From: Hymenobacter roseosalivarius DSM 11622
Lineage (GTDB): Bacteria > Bacteroidota > Bacteroidia > Cytophagales > Hymenobacteraceae
DNA: 64,000 nt
Reading direction: 5' to 3'
Assembly (NCBI RefSeq): GCF_900176135.1
Contig: NZ_FWWW01000077.1
Coordinates: 1 to 64,000, forward strand
Below, one piece after another: positions 8,289 through 16,720 of this stretch. Each line of letters begins with the position of its first letter. The stretch's first letter is position 1. Both the position numbers and the translations under genes were made by a program. The notes under the pieces were generated by a model. It was not told the origin of the DNA, ran no database searches, and saw only the letters and a list, made by a program, of their open reading frames with translations.

Positions 8289-10439
8289 GTGACTCCTGCT
8301 ACTAAGAAAAAAATAGCCATTGGCTCAGGCATCCTCGTGCTGTTGCTGGCCGGTGCCGTTGGCGTATTCTTCCTGAAGCGCCAGCAACTTCTGGACTACG
8401 CTCTCGCACAGGTTAAACTGCGGGTAGAGCGGAAGTATCCCGCGCAGCTTACCCTTGGGCCGGCCAGGTTCACTGACTTCAATACCGTACGCATTGATGG
8501 TGTTTCCTTCGTGCCTACCGGGCACGATACGTTGCTACGGGCCCGGAGCATTAACGCTTCACTCAGTGCCCGCTCATTGTTCGCCGGGCGGCCGGTATTT
8601 AGCAATCTGCAAATCGACAATGCCCGACTGACGGCACGCAAAACGGCTGCCACCGATAATTTCTCCTTCCTCTACAAAACCAAAAACCGCCCAGCAACGG
8701 TGGTGCGCGATACCACGCAGGGCACCAATTATGGCCTGCTGCTGAATCAGTTCATCGAGGCCGGATTTGATAATATTCCTGCGGAGGCTGATTTTAAGAA
8801 CTTCCTTGTTAGCTACCGTAGCCCAGGACACGAGGCAACCATTGCTATGCCCAGCCTCACCATTGAGGATGGCAATATCGCGGGCCAGTTGACGGCTACC
8901 TTTGATTCCGTAGAGAATAGAGTAGGCATTCGGGGACATGTAGAGCCTCGCGACTACGCGGTGCAGGCCAAAGTATATGGGCTGAATAAGCGGCCAGTAG
9001 TGTTCCCCTATTTACAGCAGCGCTACAAGGCACGCGTACAGTTTGATACGTTGCGCTTTAGCCTGACCGACAAAGACCTAGATGATGACGAGCTGACACT
9101 GCGTGGGACGGCCGCAGCCAGCAACTTTGCCGTGTATCAGGCCAAACTGTCTGATCGGGATATTGTGGTGCGCAGTGGGGGCATGGACTTCGTGGCCACG
9201 CTGGGCCAGGGGGCTTTTTCGCTGGCTAAGGGCACGAAGGTTACGCTGAATAAGATGGTGTTTTACCCTGCCATCAGTGTGCGCAAGCTGCCGGTTCAGC
9301 AGCGCCGCATTGGTAAAAAACTTAACGGGCTGACCTCTCGCAAAGATTTGCTGGCTGGCTTGCAGTTCAATGCCGATATCAAGTCAATGGAAACGACGGC
9401 CAACGATTTTTTTGCTTCGTTGCCGGAAGGCATGTTTGAAACGCTGGAGGGCACGCAGGGAGAAGGTACGCTCACGTATAGCCTTCAGGCGGCGCTGGAC
9501 ATGAATAAGCTCGACAGCCTGAAGTTCAACTCAACGCTGCGGAGTAAGAACTTTCGGATTACCCGCTGGGGCAATGAGGATATGAGTAAGCTCAACCAGG
9601 CTTTTGCCTATACCGCTTATAACGATAGAGGCGACTCTATTCGCACGTTTAAGGTAGGTGCTCCCAATCGGGATTTTACCCCGTTTAGCCGCATTTCCAA
9701 TCACCTGAAGAACGCTATTCTAACGGCCGAAGACCCGCGTTTTTTCACGCATAAAGGCTTTATGGAAAGAGCCTTTGTGAAGTCGGCTATTCAGAATATT
9801 AAGGAGAAGCGCTTCGCGCGGGGCGGCAGTACTATTTCGATGCAGCTGGTCAAAAATGTGTTTTTGACGCGCAAGAAAACGCTGGCTCGCAAAGCGGAGG
9901 AGACCCTGATTGTATGGATTATTGAAAACACGCGTCTGGCGTCGAAGGAACGCATGTTTGAAGTGTACCTCAACATTATTGAGTGGGGACCCAAAGTGTA
10001 CGGGGTGATGGACGCGGCGCGTTTCTACTTCGCCAAGTCGCCCGACGAGCTGAACCTGTCCGAGAGCTTGTACCTGGCCAGCATTGTGCCCAAGCCTAAG
10101 TTCTACCGCTATTCCTTCGATAGCTACGGCAACCTACGTGGCAGTGCGCGCTACTTCTACCGTCTCATCGCGGGTATTATGGCCCAACGTGGTATGATTT
10201 CACAAAACGCTTATAATGACCTGTCGCTGGGCGTGGCGCTTAACGGTCCGGCGCGCAAGTATATCGTGACAGCCGTGGATACGGTACGGGCCTTCGCGCC
10301 TGCCGATTCCGCGCAGTTTGAGCCGTTGAATCTGATTGATTTGCTCGGTGGTAATCCAACCCCCGATGAGGGCGTAAACACCAACGTGCCTAATCAAGAA
10401 GGAAATAACACGCCTACGCCAACCCCGCAAAAGCCATAA
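8289..10439 (+). CDS. AsmA-like protein with GT51 peptidoglycan glycosyltransferase domain
   Basis: A 716-residue protein with one N-terminal membrane helix (about 9-28). A long periplasmic region follows (about 35-440), rich in beta-strand-like sequence of the AsmA/TamB type (for example LTLGPARFTDFNTVRIDGVSF). A GT51 transglycosylase module follows at about 465-640. The GT51 motifs are present: TAEDPRFFTH with catalytic Glu at residue 481, GGSTISMQLVKNVFL, and VYLNIIEWGPKVYGV. There is no transpeptidase domain, so it would polymerise lipid II glycan but not crosslink it. The tail is Pro/Thr/Asn-rich. GTG start. The AsmA-like front end is unusual for a monofunctional transglycosylase. Confidence 0.85.
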   Translation: MTPATKKKIAIGSGILVLLLAGAVGVFFLKRQQLLDYALAQVKLRVERKYPAQLTLGPARFTDFNTVRIDGVSFVPTGHDTLLRARSINASLSARSLFAGRPVFSNLQIDNARLTARKTAATDNFSFLYKTKNRPATVVRDTTQGTNYGLLLNQFIEAGFDNIPAEADFKNFLVSYRSPGHEATIAMPSLTIEDGNIAGQLTATFDSVENRVGIRGHVEPRDYAVQAKVYGLNKRPVVFPYLQQRYKARVQFDTLRFSLTDKDLDDDELTLRGTAAASNFAVYQAKLSDRDIVVRSGGMDFVATLGQGAFSLAKGTKVTLNKMVFYPAISVRKLPVQQRRIGKKLNGLTSRKDLLAGLQFNADIKSMETTANDFFASLPEGMFETLEGTQGEGTLTYSLQAALDMNKLDSLKFNSTLRSKNFRITRWGNEDMSKLNQAFAYTAYNDRGDSIRTFKVGAPNRDFTPFSRISNHLKNAILTAEDPRFFTHKGFMERAFVKSAIQNIKEKRFARGGSTISMQLVKNVFLTRKKTLARKAEETLIVWIIENTRLASKERMFEVYLNIIEWGPKVYGVMDAARFYFAKSPDELNLSESLYLASIVPKPKFYRYSFDSYGNLRGSARYFYRLIAGIMAQRGMISQNAYNDLSLGVALNGPARKYIVTAVDTVRAFAPADSAQFEPLNLIDLLGGNPTPDEGVNTNVPNQEGNNTPTPTPQKP

Positions 10440-10551
10440 TTCAGGCGTACTTTCTGGTTTAGCGAAGAGTTGTACGTCTGTCTGGGTTTCTTTTAACTGA
10501 GAAGGTGAAAGGATGTAAGCTGTGTCTCATTCCAAAGAAATTTACTGTCAC

Positions 10552-10588
10552 AAAAAAGCCCCCCAAAAGTTCTCCGGGGGGCTTTTTT
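10552..10588. terminator. Bidirectional rho-independent terminator
   Basis: A6-GCCCCCC stem, short loop, then GGGGGGC-T6. The A tract and T tract make it work in both directions, between the AsmA/GT51 gene (+) and the TerC gene (-). Confidence 0.85.
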
Positions 10589-10600
10589 GTGGTAGCCAGG

Positions 10601-11545
10601 TTATTTTGGTAATGGTAAAGTGTCCTCTTCCTCCTTCTTGGGGAAGAGCAAGGATACAACAACCGATACAGCCAGGATGAAGCCTACCACTCCCAAAGAA
10701 AGTGCCATGGGAATATGGAGATAATCGGTTACCAGGAGCTTGAAACCGATAAAGATCAGGATGAGTGATAAACCATAGTGCAGGTAATGGAAAAGCCGCA
10801 TGAGGCCTTCCAAAGCGAAGTACAACGCCCGCAAACCCAGTAAGGCAAACACATTGGAAGTATACACGATGAATGTGTCGCGGGAGACGGCCAGAATCGC
10901 GGGAATAGAATCGGCGGCAAATACCACATCTGTCGTTTCCACCATTACCAGCACTACGAACAGAGGAGTGGCGAAGAGCAGATTTTCCTTGCGTACGAAG
11001 AAGCGACCATCCTCTATCTTGCTGGTAATGGGTATGTAACGGCTCAGAAACTTGACCACGGGATTGTTATCGGGGTCAATTTCGGGCTCACTGCCGCTGG
11101 TGGCCATTTTTATGCCCGTATAAATCAGGAAGGCGCCCAAGGCATAGAGCAGGATGTGGAATTTGGCCAGCAAAGCTGCTCCCACCAGAATAAAGATTGC
11201 GCGTAGCAGCAGGGCGCCAATAATGCCCCAGAAAAGGATCTTGTGCTGGTATTGTTGCGGAACCTTGAAGTAGCTGAAAATGAGCAGAAATACGAATAGG
11301 TTGTCTACGCTCAAGGACTTCTCAATCAGGTAGCCGGTAAGGAATTCTAGTCCGGCCTGCTGCCCCATTGTGCGATACACGAGGTAATTGAAGGTAAGAG
11401 AAAGGGCAATCCAGAACGCGCTCCAGCCCAGGGCTTCGCGCATTTTTACCACATGAGCCTTGCGGTTGAATACCAGCAAATCCAGCATTAGCATCGCTAA
11501 TACAAAGACGTTGAAGCCGACCCAAAAGGCGGGGGTATTTTCCAT
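10601..11545 (-). CDS. TerC/Alx-family membrane protein (likely manganese exporter)
   Basis: A 314-residue integral membrane protein with about nine hydrophobic helices. The TerC family landmarks are SLSVDNLFVFLLIFSYF near residues 84-100 and VETTDVVFAADSIPAILAV near 203-221; the acidic residues in these helices form the metal site in the Alx/TerC/MeeF family. Known members export Mn2+ or supply metal to exported proteins, so Mn2+ export is the best guess. A manganese riboswitch was looked for in the short leader and not seen. The charged C-terminal tail (KKEEEDTLPLPK) is cytoplasmic. It ends 13 bases beyond a shared terminator. Confidence 0.87.
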   Translation of the reverse strand: MENTPAFWVGFNVFVLAMLMLDLLVFNRKAHVVKMREALGWSAFWIALSLTFNYLVYRTMGQQAGLEFLTGYLIEKSLSVDNLFVFLLIFSYFKVPQQYQHKILFWGIIGALLLRAIFILVGAALLAKFHILLYALGAFLIYTGIKMATSGSEPEIDPDNNPVVKFLSRYIPITSKIEDGRFFVRKENLLFATPLFVVLVMVETTDVVFAADSIPAILAVSRDTFIVYTSNVFALLGLRALYFALEGLMRLFHYLHYGLSLILIFIGFKLLVTDYLHIPMALSLGVVGFILAVSVVVSLLFPKKEEEDTLPLPK

Positions 11546-11612
11546 TCGTTGGTGGTAGGTAGATACTGGACCGCTGCCCGGCTGCGACTTTGCCGTAGGT
11601 GCCTTACCTGGT

Positions 11613-12398
11613 TTAGCGGGCCGGGGTTGCGGTCGAAGCTGAAATAGCGTCGGCGCTGGCCACTGGGGCCCGGTCGAAGCGGCGAAACCAGCTGGCCACT
11701 TTCATCTGCACGACGCCGAAAAACGCTTCTTTAAAAATACCCTTCGACATCTTGGAAGTGCCGCGGGTACGGTCGGTGAAAATGATCGGGACTTCTTTTA
11801 TGCGGAAGCCGTATTTGTAAGCCAGCCACTTCATCTCAATCTGGAAGGCATAGCCCACGAAGCGAATGCGGTCAAGCTCGATAGTGCGCAGCACCTCAGC
11901 CGAATAGCATTTGAAACCCGCCGTAGCATCGGCGATGGGCATACCCGTAATGAAGCGAACGTAGGCGGAGGCAAACCACGACATTAACACCCGATCCATC
12001 GGCCAGTTAACTACGTTCACGCCCTGGCAGTAGCGACTGCCAATGGCCATGTCGTAGCCTTCTACGGTGCAGGCTTCATACAGGCGCTGGAGGTCGTCGG
12101 GATTATGCGAGAAGTCCGCGTCCATCTCAAATATGTAGCTGTAACTGCGCTTCAGGGCCCACCGAAAGCCAAAAATGTAGGCCGTCCCCAAACCTAATTT
12201 ACCGCGTCGCTCCTCTAGGAAAAGGCGGTCGGGAAACTCGTTTTGCAGCTCCCGCACGACCTGAGCGGTACCGTCAGGCGAGCCATCGTCGATAACGAGC
12301 ACGTCGAAGGCTTTGGGCAACGAGAATACCTTGCGAATGATCAGCTCCGCATTTTCGTGCTCGTTATATGTCGGAATCAGAACCAGCCCATCGTTCAT
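11613..12398 (-). CDS. Polyprenol-phosphate mannosyltransferase-like GT2
   Basis: About 261 residues. It matches the soluble dolichol/polyprenol monophosphomannose synthase type of GT2: VLIPTYNEHENAELII at the N-terminus, VIDDGSPDGTA, the DxD motif in EMDADFSHNPDDL and the DATAGFKCYS region. There is no C-terminal membrane domain, so it is probably a peripheral cytoplasmic enzyme that loads mannose (or a similar sugar) onto polyprenyl phosphate. The frame is open to a TTG at 12428 that overlaps the hemG stop. I prefer ATG at 12398, because a -7 box (TATCTTTG, minus strand, 12404-12411) lies between the two, so the longer start would be upstream of that promoter. Confidence 0.88.
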   Translation of the reverse strand: MNDGLVLIPTYNEHENAELIIRKVFSLPKAFDVLVIDDGSPDGTAQVVRELQNEFPDRLFLEERRGKLGLGTAYIFGFRWALKRSYSYIFEMDADFSHNPDDLQRLYEACTVEGYDMAIGSRYCQGVNVVNWPMDRVLMSWFASAYVRFITGMPIADATAGFKCYSAEVLRTIELDRIRFVGYAFQIEMKWLAYKYGFRIKEVPIIFTDRTRGTSKMSKGIFKEAFFGVVQMKVASWFRRFDRAPVASADAISASTATPAR

Positions 12399-12403
12399 TG
12401 GAC

Positions 12404-12411
12404 CAAAGATA
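12404..12411 (-). promoter_or_regulatory. Putative -7 box just upstream of the DPM-like GT2
   Basis: The minus strand reads TATCTTTG, only about 5 bases before the preferred ATG at 12398, so the transcript would have almost no leader. The gene may also be read through from hemG. Confidence 0.45.
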
Positions 12412-12424
12412 GAAATATAGGCAC

Positions 12425-13756
12425 TCAAGCTGCACTATCAGTGATTTTTTCTGCCACTTGTCGAGCGTAGCGCACGCAGTCGGGTACGCCGACGCCGGCT
12501 CGCCAATTGGCCACAGCCTCTATTCCCTGAGCCGTCAGGGAATCGGCGGCGACATGAGCCGCTACGATGTTCGCGTCAAATTGCGGAATGGCCCTGGGCC
12601 AATAGTACTGGTGCTGCCATAGTGGGTCGCTCTTAATTCCGTAGAAGCGGCTTAACTCGGTGTGCACGGCCGCCTTTTGCTCATCGGCCAGCTGCCCGGC
12701 CTGCGCCGCGTATTGGCTGCCACCCACGAAGGTGGTAAACAATACCTGATCAGCAGGAGCCCGGTCGGGAAAGATAGAGCTGGTCCAGATGCTGCCGGCC
12801 GCGTAGGGCTGCTCTACCTTCGGGTGCAGAGCCCCAAAGCCATCGAGCGGGTGCGTCACATCGGCACGGCGATAGGCCGTGAATACAGCCGCCATTGGCG
12901 GATAATTCACGGCGGCTAAAGCAGCAGCCGCCTCCGGGAAAAGCGGTTTTAGCAACGGTACGGCAGCGTAGGCTGGCAGAGCCAGGGCCACTATATCGTA
13001 TGAAGTATCCGAAAAAGGCCCCCGAACCGTCTGAACCTGGTATTTACCCGCTGCATCACGCGTCAGGCCCGTTACGGGCTGGCTTGGGTGGCGGTGAGTA
13101 AGGTGGTTGGTGAGGGCTACGACTAGCGTTTGGAGACCGCCGCGCAGAGAGAAAATTTTGCGCCGGCCACCCGCGCCGCCTGATTTGGCCAAGCCGCGCA
13201 GCACTGATCCGTGCGTTTGCTCCAAGGCAGCGAGCTTGGGGAAAGTCTTGTGCAGAAGCAGCTTTTCCGGGTCGCCGGCATAGATGCCTGAGATAAACGG
13301 ATTGAGCGCGTAATCGACGATTTCGGAGCCAAAGCGCCGCCGAAAAAAGCCCCCCAGCGTCTCCTGCGCATTGGGTGGGGCGGCAGGACGAGTTAATTCG
13401 CGCAACAGATTCAGCTTGGCTTTTAAGCTAAAAAAACCACTGGTAAGCAATGCCGGTGGCGAGGCCGGCAATCGATGATAGCGCCCATCGCGCAGTATGT
13501 AGCGGTTGGCGCTGACGGCGGCCGTATCCTGAATTTCGCTGGTGAGGTGCAGGTCGGTGAGCAAGTCGCGTAGCTCGTCGCTGAGCTGCAAGGAGTTGGG
13601 ACCGGTTTCGAGCAGGTAGCCATCACGGCGCTCGGTGCGCAAATTGCCCCCCAGTGCCTCGCTGGCCTCGAATAAATCGTAAGCAATACCGGCTTTTTGA
13701 AGATAAAAAGCGAGTGTAAGCCCCGAAATTCCTCCTCCCAGAATAGCGACTTTCAT
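12425..13756 (-). CDS. hemG: Protoporphyrinogen oxidase (HemG/HemY type)
   Basis: A 443-residue FAD enzyme that oxidises protoporphyrinogen IX to protoporphyrin IX in haem synthesis. The FAD-binding Rossmann motif is at the N-terminus (VAILGGGISGLTLAFYLQ), followed by GGNLRTERRDGYLLETGPNS, a family landmark. The C-terminal end IEAVANWRAGVGVPDCVRYA completes the FAD site. It belongs to the HemY-like oxygen-dependent family of amine-oxidase-fold proteins. ATG at 13756 is chosen over an in-frame start 9 bases upstream, because the Rossmann fold begins immediately after it. The DPM-like GT2 follows 26 bases downstream on the same strand. Confidence 0.92.
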   Translation of the reverse strand: MKVAILGGGISGLTLAFYLQKAGIAYDLFEASEALGGNLRTERRDGYLLETGPNSLQLSDELRDLLTDLHLTSEIQDTAAVSANRYILRDGRYHRLPASPPALLTSGFFSLKAKLNLLRELTRPAAPPNAQETLGGFFRRRFGSEIVDYALNPFISGIYAGDPEKLLLHKTFPKLAALEQTHGSVLRGLAKSGGAGGRRKIFSLRGGLQTLVVALTNHLTHRHPSQPVTGLTRDAAGKYQVQTVRGPFSDTSYDIVALALPAYAAVPLLKPLFPEAAAALAAVNYPPMAAVFTAYRRADVTHPLDGFGALHPKVEQPYAAGSIWTSSIFPDRAPADQVLFTTFVGGSQYAAQAGQLADEQKAAVHTELSRFYGIKSDPLWQHQYYWPRAIPQFDANIVAAHVAADSLTAQGIEAVANWRAGVGVPDCVRYARQVAEKITDSAA

Positions 13757-13920
13757 AGTCAGCAAAAAATAAGTGCCCCTAAGGTATGCGAGCTGAATAG
13801 TGGCCCACGAACGACACTTTCACCAACACACACAGCAGCTAATAAATGCCCTTTATTAGCAGTGCCCCAAAGGTAGGGCCGCTAATTTGCCCCCCAGCCA
13901 GAATCAGTAGCTTTATGCCA

Positions 13921-14460
13921 ATGAATAACCCGCAAACTGCTGCTTCCTCTCGCGCCAAAGCCATTTTTCTGGACCGCGATGGAGTTTTGAATAAAGAAAT
14001 CGGCGAATACGTGTGGCGCCTAGAGGACTTCGAGATACTAGAAGGCGTGCCAGCGAGCCTGGCTCGCCTCAAGGTGGCTGGCTATCATCTGATTGTAGTG
14101 ACCAACCAAGCCGGCATTGCCAAAGGCTTATACACGGCTGCCGAGGTAAAGGCCTGCTACGCCAAGCTGCAAGCGGCCTGCGATAATGCGCTGGATGCGC
14201 TTTACTTCGCGCCGGGTCATCCTACAGTGAGTGAGTCGTTGCTGCGCAAACCAGATTCGTTGATGGTGGAAAAAGGCCTGGCGCGCTTTCAACTCGATCC
14301 GGCTCAGTGCTGGATAATCGGCGACCGACTCCGCGACCTGGAGGCCGGCGCTCGGGCCGGCGTGCGCGGCATTTTGGTTGGCGATGCTGTCATTCATCCC
14401 AACATTGTGCAGGCCAGTGATTTAGTGGGCGCTACCGGCTTTATACTTGGTAGTAGTTAA
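13921..14460 (+). CDS. gmhB: D-glycero-D-manno-heptose-1,7-bisphosphate 7-phosphatase
   Basis: A 179-residue HAD-superfamily phosphatase. It has the nucleophile motif FLDRDGVLNKEIGEYV (D18 and D20), VVTNQAGIAKG as motif II and WIIGDRLRDLEAGARAGVRG as motif IV, as in GmhB/HisB-N enzymes. The role is to remove the 7-phosphate from heptose bisphosphate on the way to ADP-heptose for lipopolysaccharide cores. This fits the heptosyltransferase-like GT9 at 5.6 kb. The usual zinc-loop cysteines (CxH...CxC) are not seen: the corresponding region reads APGHPTVSESLLRKP, so the substrate could differ. ATG at 13915 is an alternative start. Confidence 0.78.
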   Translation: MNNPQTAASSRAKAIFLDRDGVLNKEIGEYVWRLEDFEILEGVPASLARLKVAGYHLIVVTNQAGIAKGLYTAAEVKACYAKLQAACDNALDALYFAPGHPTVSESLLRKPDSLMVEKGLARFQLDPAQCWIIGDRLRDLEAGARAGVRGILVGDAVIHPNIVQASDLVGATGFILGSS

Positions 14461-14476
14461 ACTGCTGCTTACTTCT

Positions 14477-14532
14477 CTACACGCACCAAAGCCGGCCTCC
14501 CACTGAAGGAAGGCCGGCTTTGGTGCGTGTAG
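14477..14532. terminator. Long perfect hairpin between convergent genes
   Basis: 22-base perfectly matched arms (CTACACGCACCAAAGCCGGCCT and its complement, given here as positions 14477-14498 and 14511-14532) with a 12-base loop. It lies between gmhB (+) and the small lipoprotein gene (-). There is no long T tract, only a few A/T bases after the stem, so termination strength is uncertain. Confidence 0.6.
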
Positions 14533-14548
14533 CAAAACCCTTGGCAAC

Positions 14549-14701
14549 TTACTGCCGCGCGGCCGAAGTTTGTTCTGCGCTAGCCGTAATAGAAGACGAA
14601 ACCTGGGTAGCGGGTTTGGTAGTGGCATAAGCCGGGCACTTGGTGCGGCACGAGCCCAGGCCGGCCAGTCCGACAACGGCTACTATAAGCAGTTTTTTCA
14701 T
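14549..14701 (-). CDS. Small lipoprotein, 50 residues
   Basis: A 50-residue lipoprotein precursor. The start MKKLLIVAVVGLAGLGSC has a positive N-end, a hydrophobic core and a lipobox (LGSC, Cys18). The mature part is only about 32 residues, rich in Thr, Ser and Ala, with one more cysteine (RTKCPAY). Function unknown. The frame is open further upstream, but the lipoprotein signal fixes the ATG at 14701. A -7 box (TACTTTTG, minus strand, 14823-14830) lies about 120 bases upstream, supporting a real transcript. Confidence 0.7.
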   Translation of the reverse strand: MKKLLIVAVVGLAGLGSCRTKCPAYATTKPATQVSSSITASAEQTSAARQ

Positions 14702-14822
14702 GATAAAATACAAGTTGAGAGGAAATTCGGACGCTGATAGTGCATTCCTCAAATGTTATGCCCGATAACGCTTAGGCGCTATTTAAATTATCTGTGAGGC
14801 TACGAATTATAACGAGCTTACA

Positions 14823-14830
14823 CAAAAGTA
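14823..14830 (-). promoter_or_regulatory. Putative -7 box of the small lipoprotein gene
   Basis: The minus strand reads TACTTTTG. The leader to the ATG at 14701 would be about 115 bases. The rest of the 14702-14963 gap is AT-rich, with one small hairpin (GCACACC/GGTGTGC near 14916-14940) and nothing else I recognise. Confidence 0.45.
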
Positions 14831-14963
14831 ATACGATGGATTGTGTTTTAGTGGCTAGTATACCTGGGCCTTATCTACTGTTCAGTTATTAAATAGGGTC
14901 AGTAAAGCTCCTGTGGGCACACCACCTTCTACGGTGTGCTCCTGCAAACCCTGGGTATTTGAT

Positions 14964-15013
14964 AATACCTAAAAAAGCCCCCACGGCGAAAGTAGGGGGC
15001 TTTTTTAGGTATT
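14964..15013. terminator. Rho-independent terminator after speA
   Basis: Long stem AATACCTAAAAAAGCCCCC with its complement, loop of 12 bases, A6/T6 on either side. It terminates the minus-strand arginine decarboxylase gene and can act in both directions. Confidence 0.85.
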
Positions 15014-15058
15014 GCTATTTGCGTTCTGCCACTTCAGCTTTGGCCATAATCTGTGGTT

Positions 15059-16459
15059 CTACTGCTGATAGCCCAAAATGCGCATCATGCTGTCGCTGTC
15101 CTGCTCGTCGGCAAATACCCAATTGTGCAGCGTGCCGTCGGCGTCGCGGTCGAGGATGACGTGCTTGGGTGCCGGGATAAGACAGTGCTTGAGGCCGCCG
15201 TAGCCGGAAAGGCTTTCCTGGTAGGCGCCGGTATGGAAAAATCCAACGTAGAGCGGCTTGGCGTCGGTGGGCTTGCGCTCGGGTAGGAACACCTGATAAA
15301 TGTGCTTTTCGGCGTTATAGTAGTCCTGCGAGTCGCAGGTGAGGCCGCCAAGCTGAATCTTCTTATAGGACTTCTCCCAGCCATTCAGCGCCAGCATGAT
15401 AAAACGCTGATTCAGGGCCCAGGTATCAGGTAGGTTAGTGATGAAAGAGCCGTCGATCATATACCACAACTCCTTATCGCTCTGAAGTTTCTCATCCAGA
15501 ATAGAGTAGATGGTAGCACCACTTTCGCCCACTGTGAAAATGCCGAACTCGGTGAAAATGTGTGGCTCCGGCACGCCTTCCTCCGCGCAAATACGCTTGA
15601 TGGTGCGCAGAATCTCTTCCACCATGTACTGATAATCGTACTCGGGCTGAATGCTGGTTTGAATAGGCAGGCCGCCACCAATATCAATAGTAGTGAGGGT
15701 AGGGCACACGCGGCGCAGCTCGCAGTATTTGTGCACGAAGCGCGACAGCTCCGACCAATAGTAGCTAGTGTCTTTTATGCCGGTGTTGATGAAATAATGC
15801 AGCATAGTGAGCTGAAAGCGCGGGTCTTCCTTGATCTTCTGCTCATACAGCGGCAGCGCATCGGCGTAGCGGATGCCCAAGCGGGAGGTATAAAACTGGA
15901 AGCGCGGCTCCTCATCGGAGGCCAGGCGCATGCCTATGTTGCACTTCTCGGTTACGTGGTCGAGGTAATACTCTATCTCGGCGAGGTTGTCCAGGATGGG
16001 CATACAGTTCACGAAGCCCTCATTAATCAGCTCTGTGAGGTGCCGCTGATACCGCTCACGCTTGAAGCCGTTGGCAATGATATAGCTCTGCTTATTGAGC
16101 TTGCCCCGCCGATACAGCTCGCGCACGATGTGAATATCGAAGCCCGAGGAGGTTTCGATATGAATATCGTTTTTCAGGGCTTCTTCCAGCACAAAGCTGA
16201 AGTGCGACGACTTGGTGCAATAGCAGTACGTGTAGGTGCCTTGGTAATCGGTTTTCTTGATGGCGTCCGCAAACCAGGTCTTAGCCCGCTGAATCTGGGA
16301 GCTTATTTTAGGTAAATACGTGAGGCGCAACGGCGTACCATGCTCCTTTACAATATCCATGAGCGGAATATCGTGGAAGCGCAGCTCGTTATCCTGAACG
16401 GTAAAGTCGACAGTTGGGAAATCGAAGGTTTGGGAAATCAGGTCGTGGTAGGTATCCAT
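15059..16459 (-). CDS. speA: Arginine decarboxylase, short PLP type
   Basis: A 466-residue fold-III PLP decarboxylase. The PLP lysine lies in YCYCTKSSHFSF (K83), followed by ETSSGFDIHIVRELY. TTIDIGGGLPIQ is the glycine-rich phosphate-binding loop, and GLTCDSQDYY lies near the substrate-binding C-terminus. Enzymes of this family make agmatine from arginine for polyamine synthesis. It is shorter than the E. coli SpeA type (over 630 residues) but of the length commonly annotated as arginine decarboxylase in Bacteroidota. Specificity for arginine rather than a related amino acid is inferred, partly from the divergent arginase gene. ATG at 16459. Confidence 0.82.
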   Translation of the reverse strand: MDTYHDLISQTFDFPTVDFTVQDNELRFHDIPLMDIVKEHGTPLRLTYLPKISSQIQRAKTWFADAIKKTDYQGTYTYCYCTKSSHFSFVLEEALKNDIHIETSSGFDIHIVRELYRRGKLNKQSYIIANGFKRERYQRHLTELINEGFVNCMPILDNLAEIEYYLDHVTEKCNIGMRLASDEEPRFQFYTSRLGIRYADALPLYEQKIKEDPRFQLTMLHYFINTGIKDTSYYWSELSRFVHKYCELRRVCPTLTTIDIGGGLPIQTSIQPEYDYQYMVEEILRTIKRICAEEGVPEPHIFTEFGIFTVGESGATIYSILDEKLQSDKELWYMIDGSFITNLPDTWALNQRFIMLALNGWEKSYKKIQLGGLTCDSQDYYNAEKHIYQVFLPERKPTDAKPLYVGFFHTGAYQESLSGYGGLKHCLIPAPKHVILDRDADGTLHNWVFADEQDSDSMMRILGYQQ

Positions 16460-16494
16460 TAGGGGAAGGGGGGGTGAGTTGCGGGAAATAACAA

Positions 16495-16527
16495 AACGTC
16501 ATGCAGCGCAAAGCGAAGCATGACGTT
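16495..16527. repeat. Short inverted repeat, GTCATGC family
   Basis: AACGTCATGC, 13-base spacer AGCGCAAAGCGAA, then GCATGACGTT. The same words (GTCATGC, AGCGAAGCAT) make up a larger hairpin at 57253-57341, so this looks like a short member of a dispersed family. It lies in the leader region between the divergent speA and arginase genes. Confidence 0.7.
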
Positions 16528-16720
16528 CTTTTTAAACAACCATTTAACAACAAATTGTCTTTTGCGGGCTTTTCCGCACCTTTGTAGGCCGGCAAAGATA
16601 GGCGGTAGGTGGGTACTCCGATGCGGGGCACCCAGGGCGAGAGCGGTGAGACGTGGTCCTGCTCTCTGGTATTCGGCCAAGGCCCTTAGCCGCCCGTTGC
16701 TGTTGGCGCATCGTTCTTTT

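Noticed and set aside
11546-11612. Possible manganese (yybP-ykoY) riboswitch before the TerC gene
   Set aside because: The leader is too short and lacks the conserved helices.
13348-13360. G/C runs in coding regions considered as phase-variable tracts
   Set aside because: Nearly all are exactly six bases and keep the frame; only the GH16 remnant shows a length change, so phase variation is not supported beyond that case.
15560-16315. Long plus-strand frame (251 residues) opposite speA
   Set aside because: It is the antisense of a clear PLP decarboxylase; its composition (His, Val, Leu, Gln) is that of a reversed high-GC gene and it has no promoter or family.
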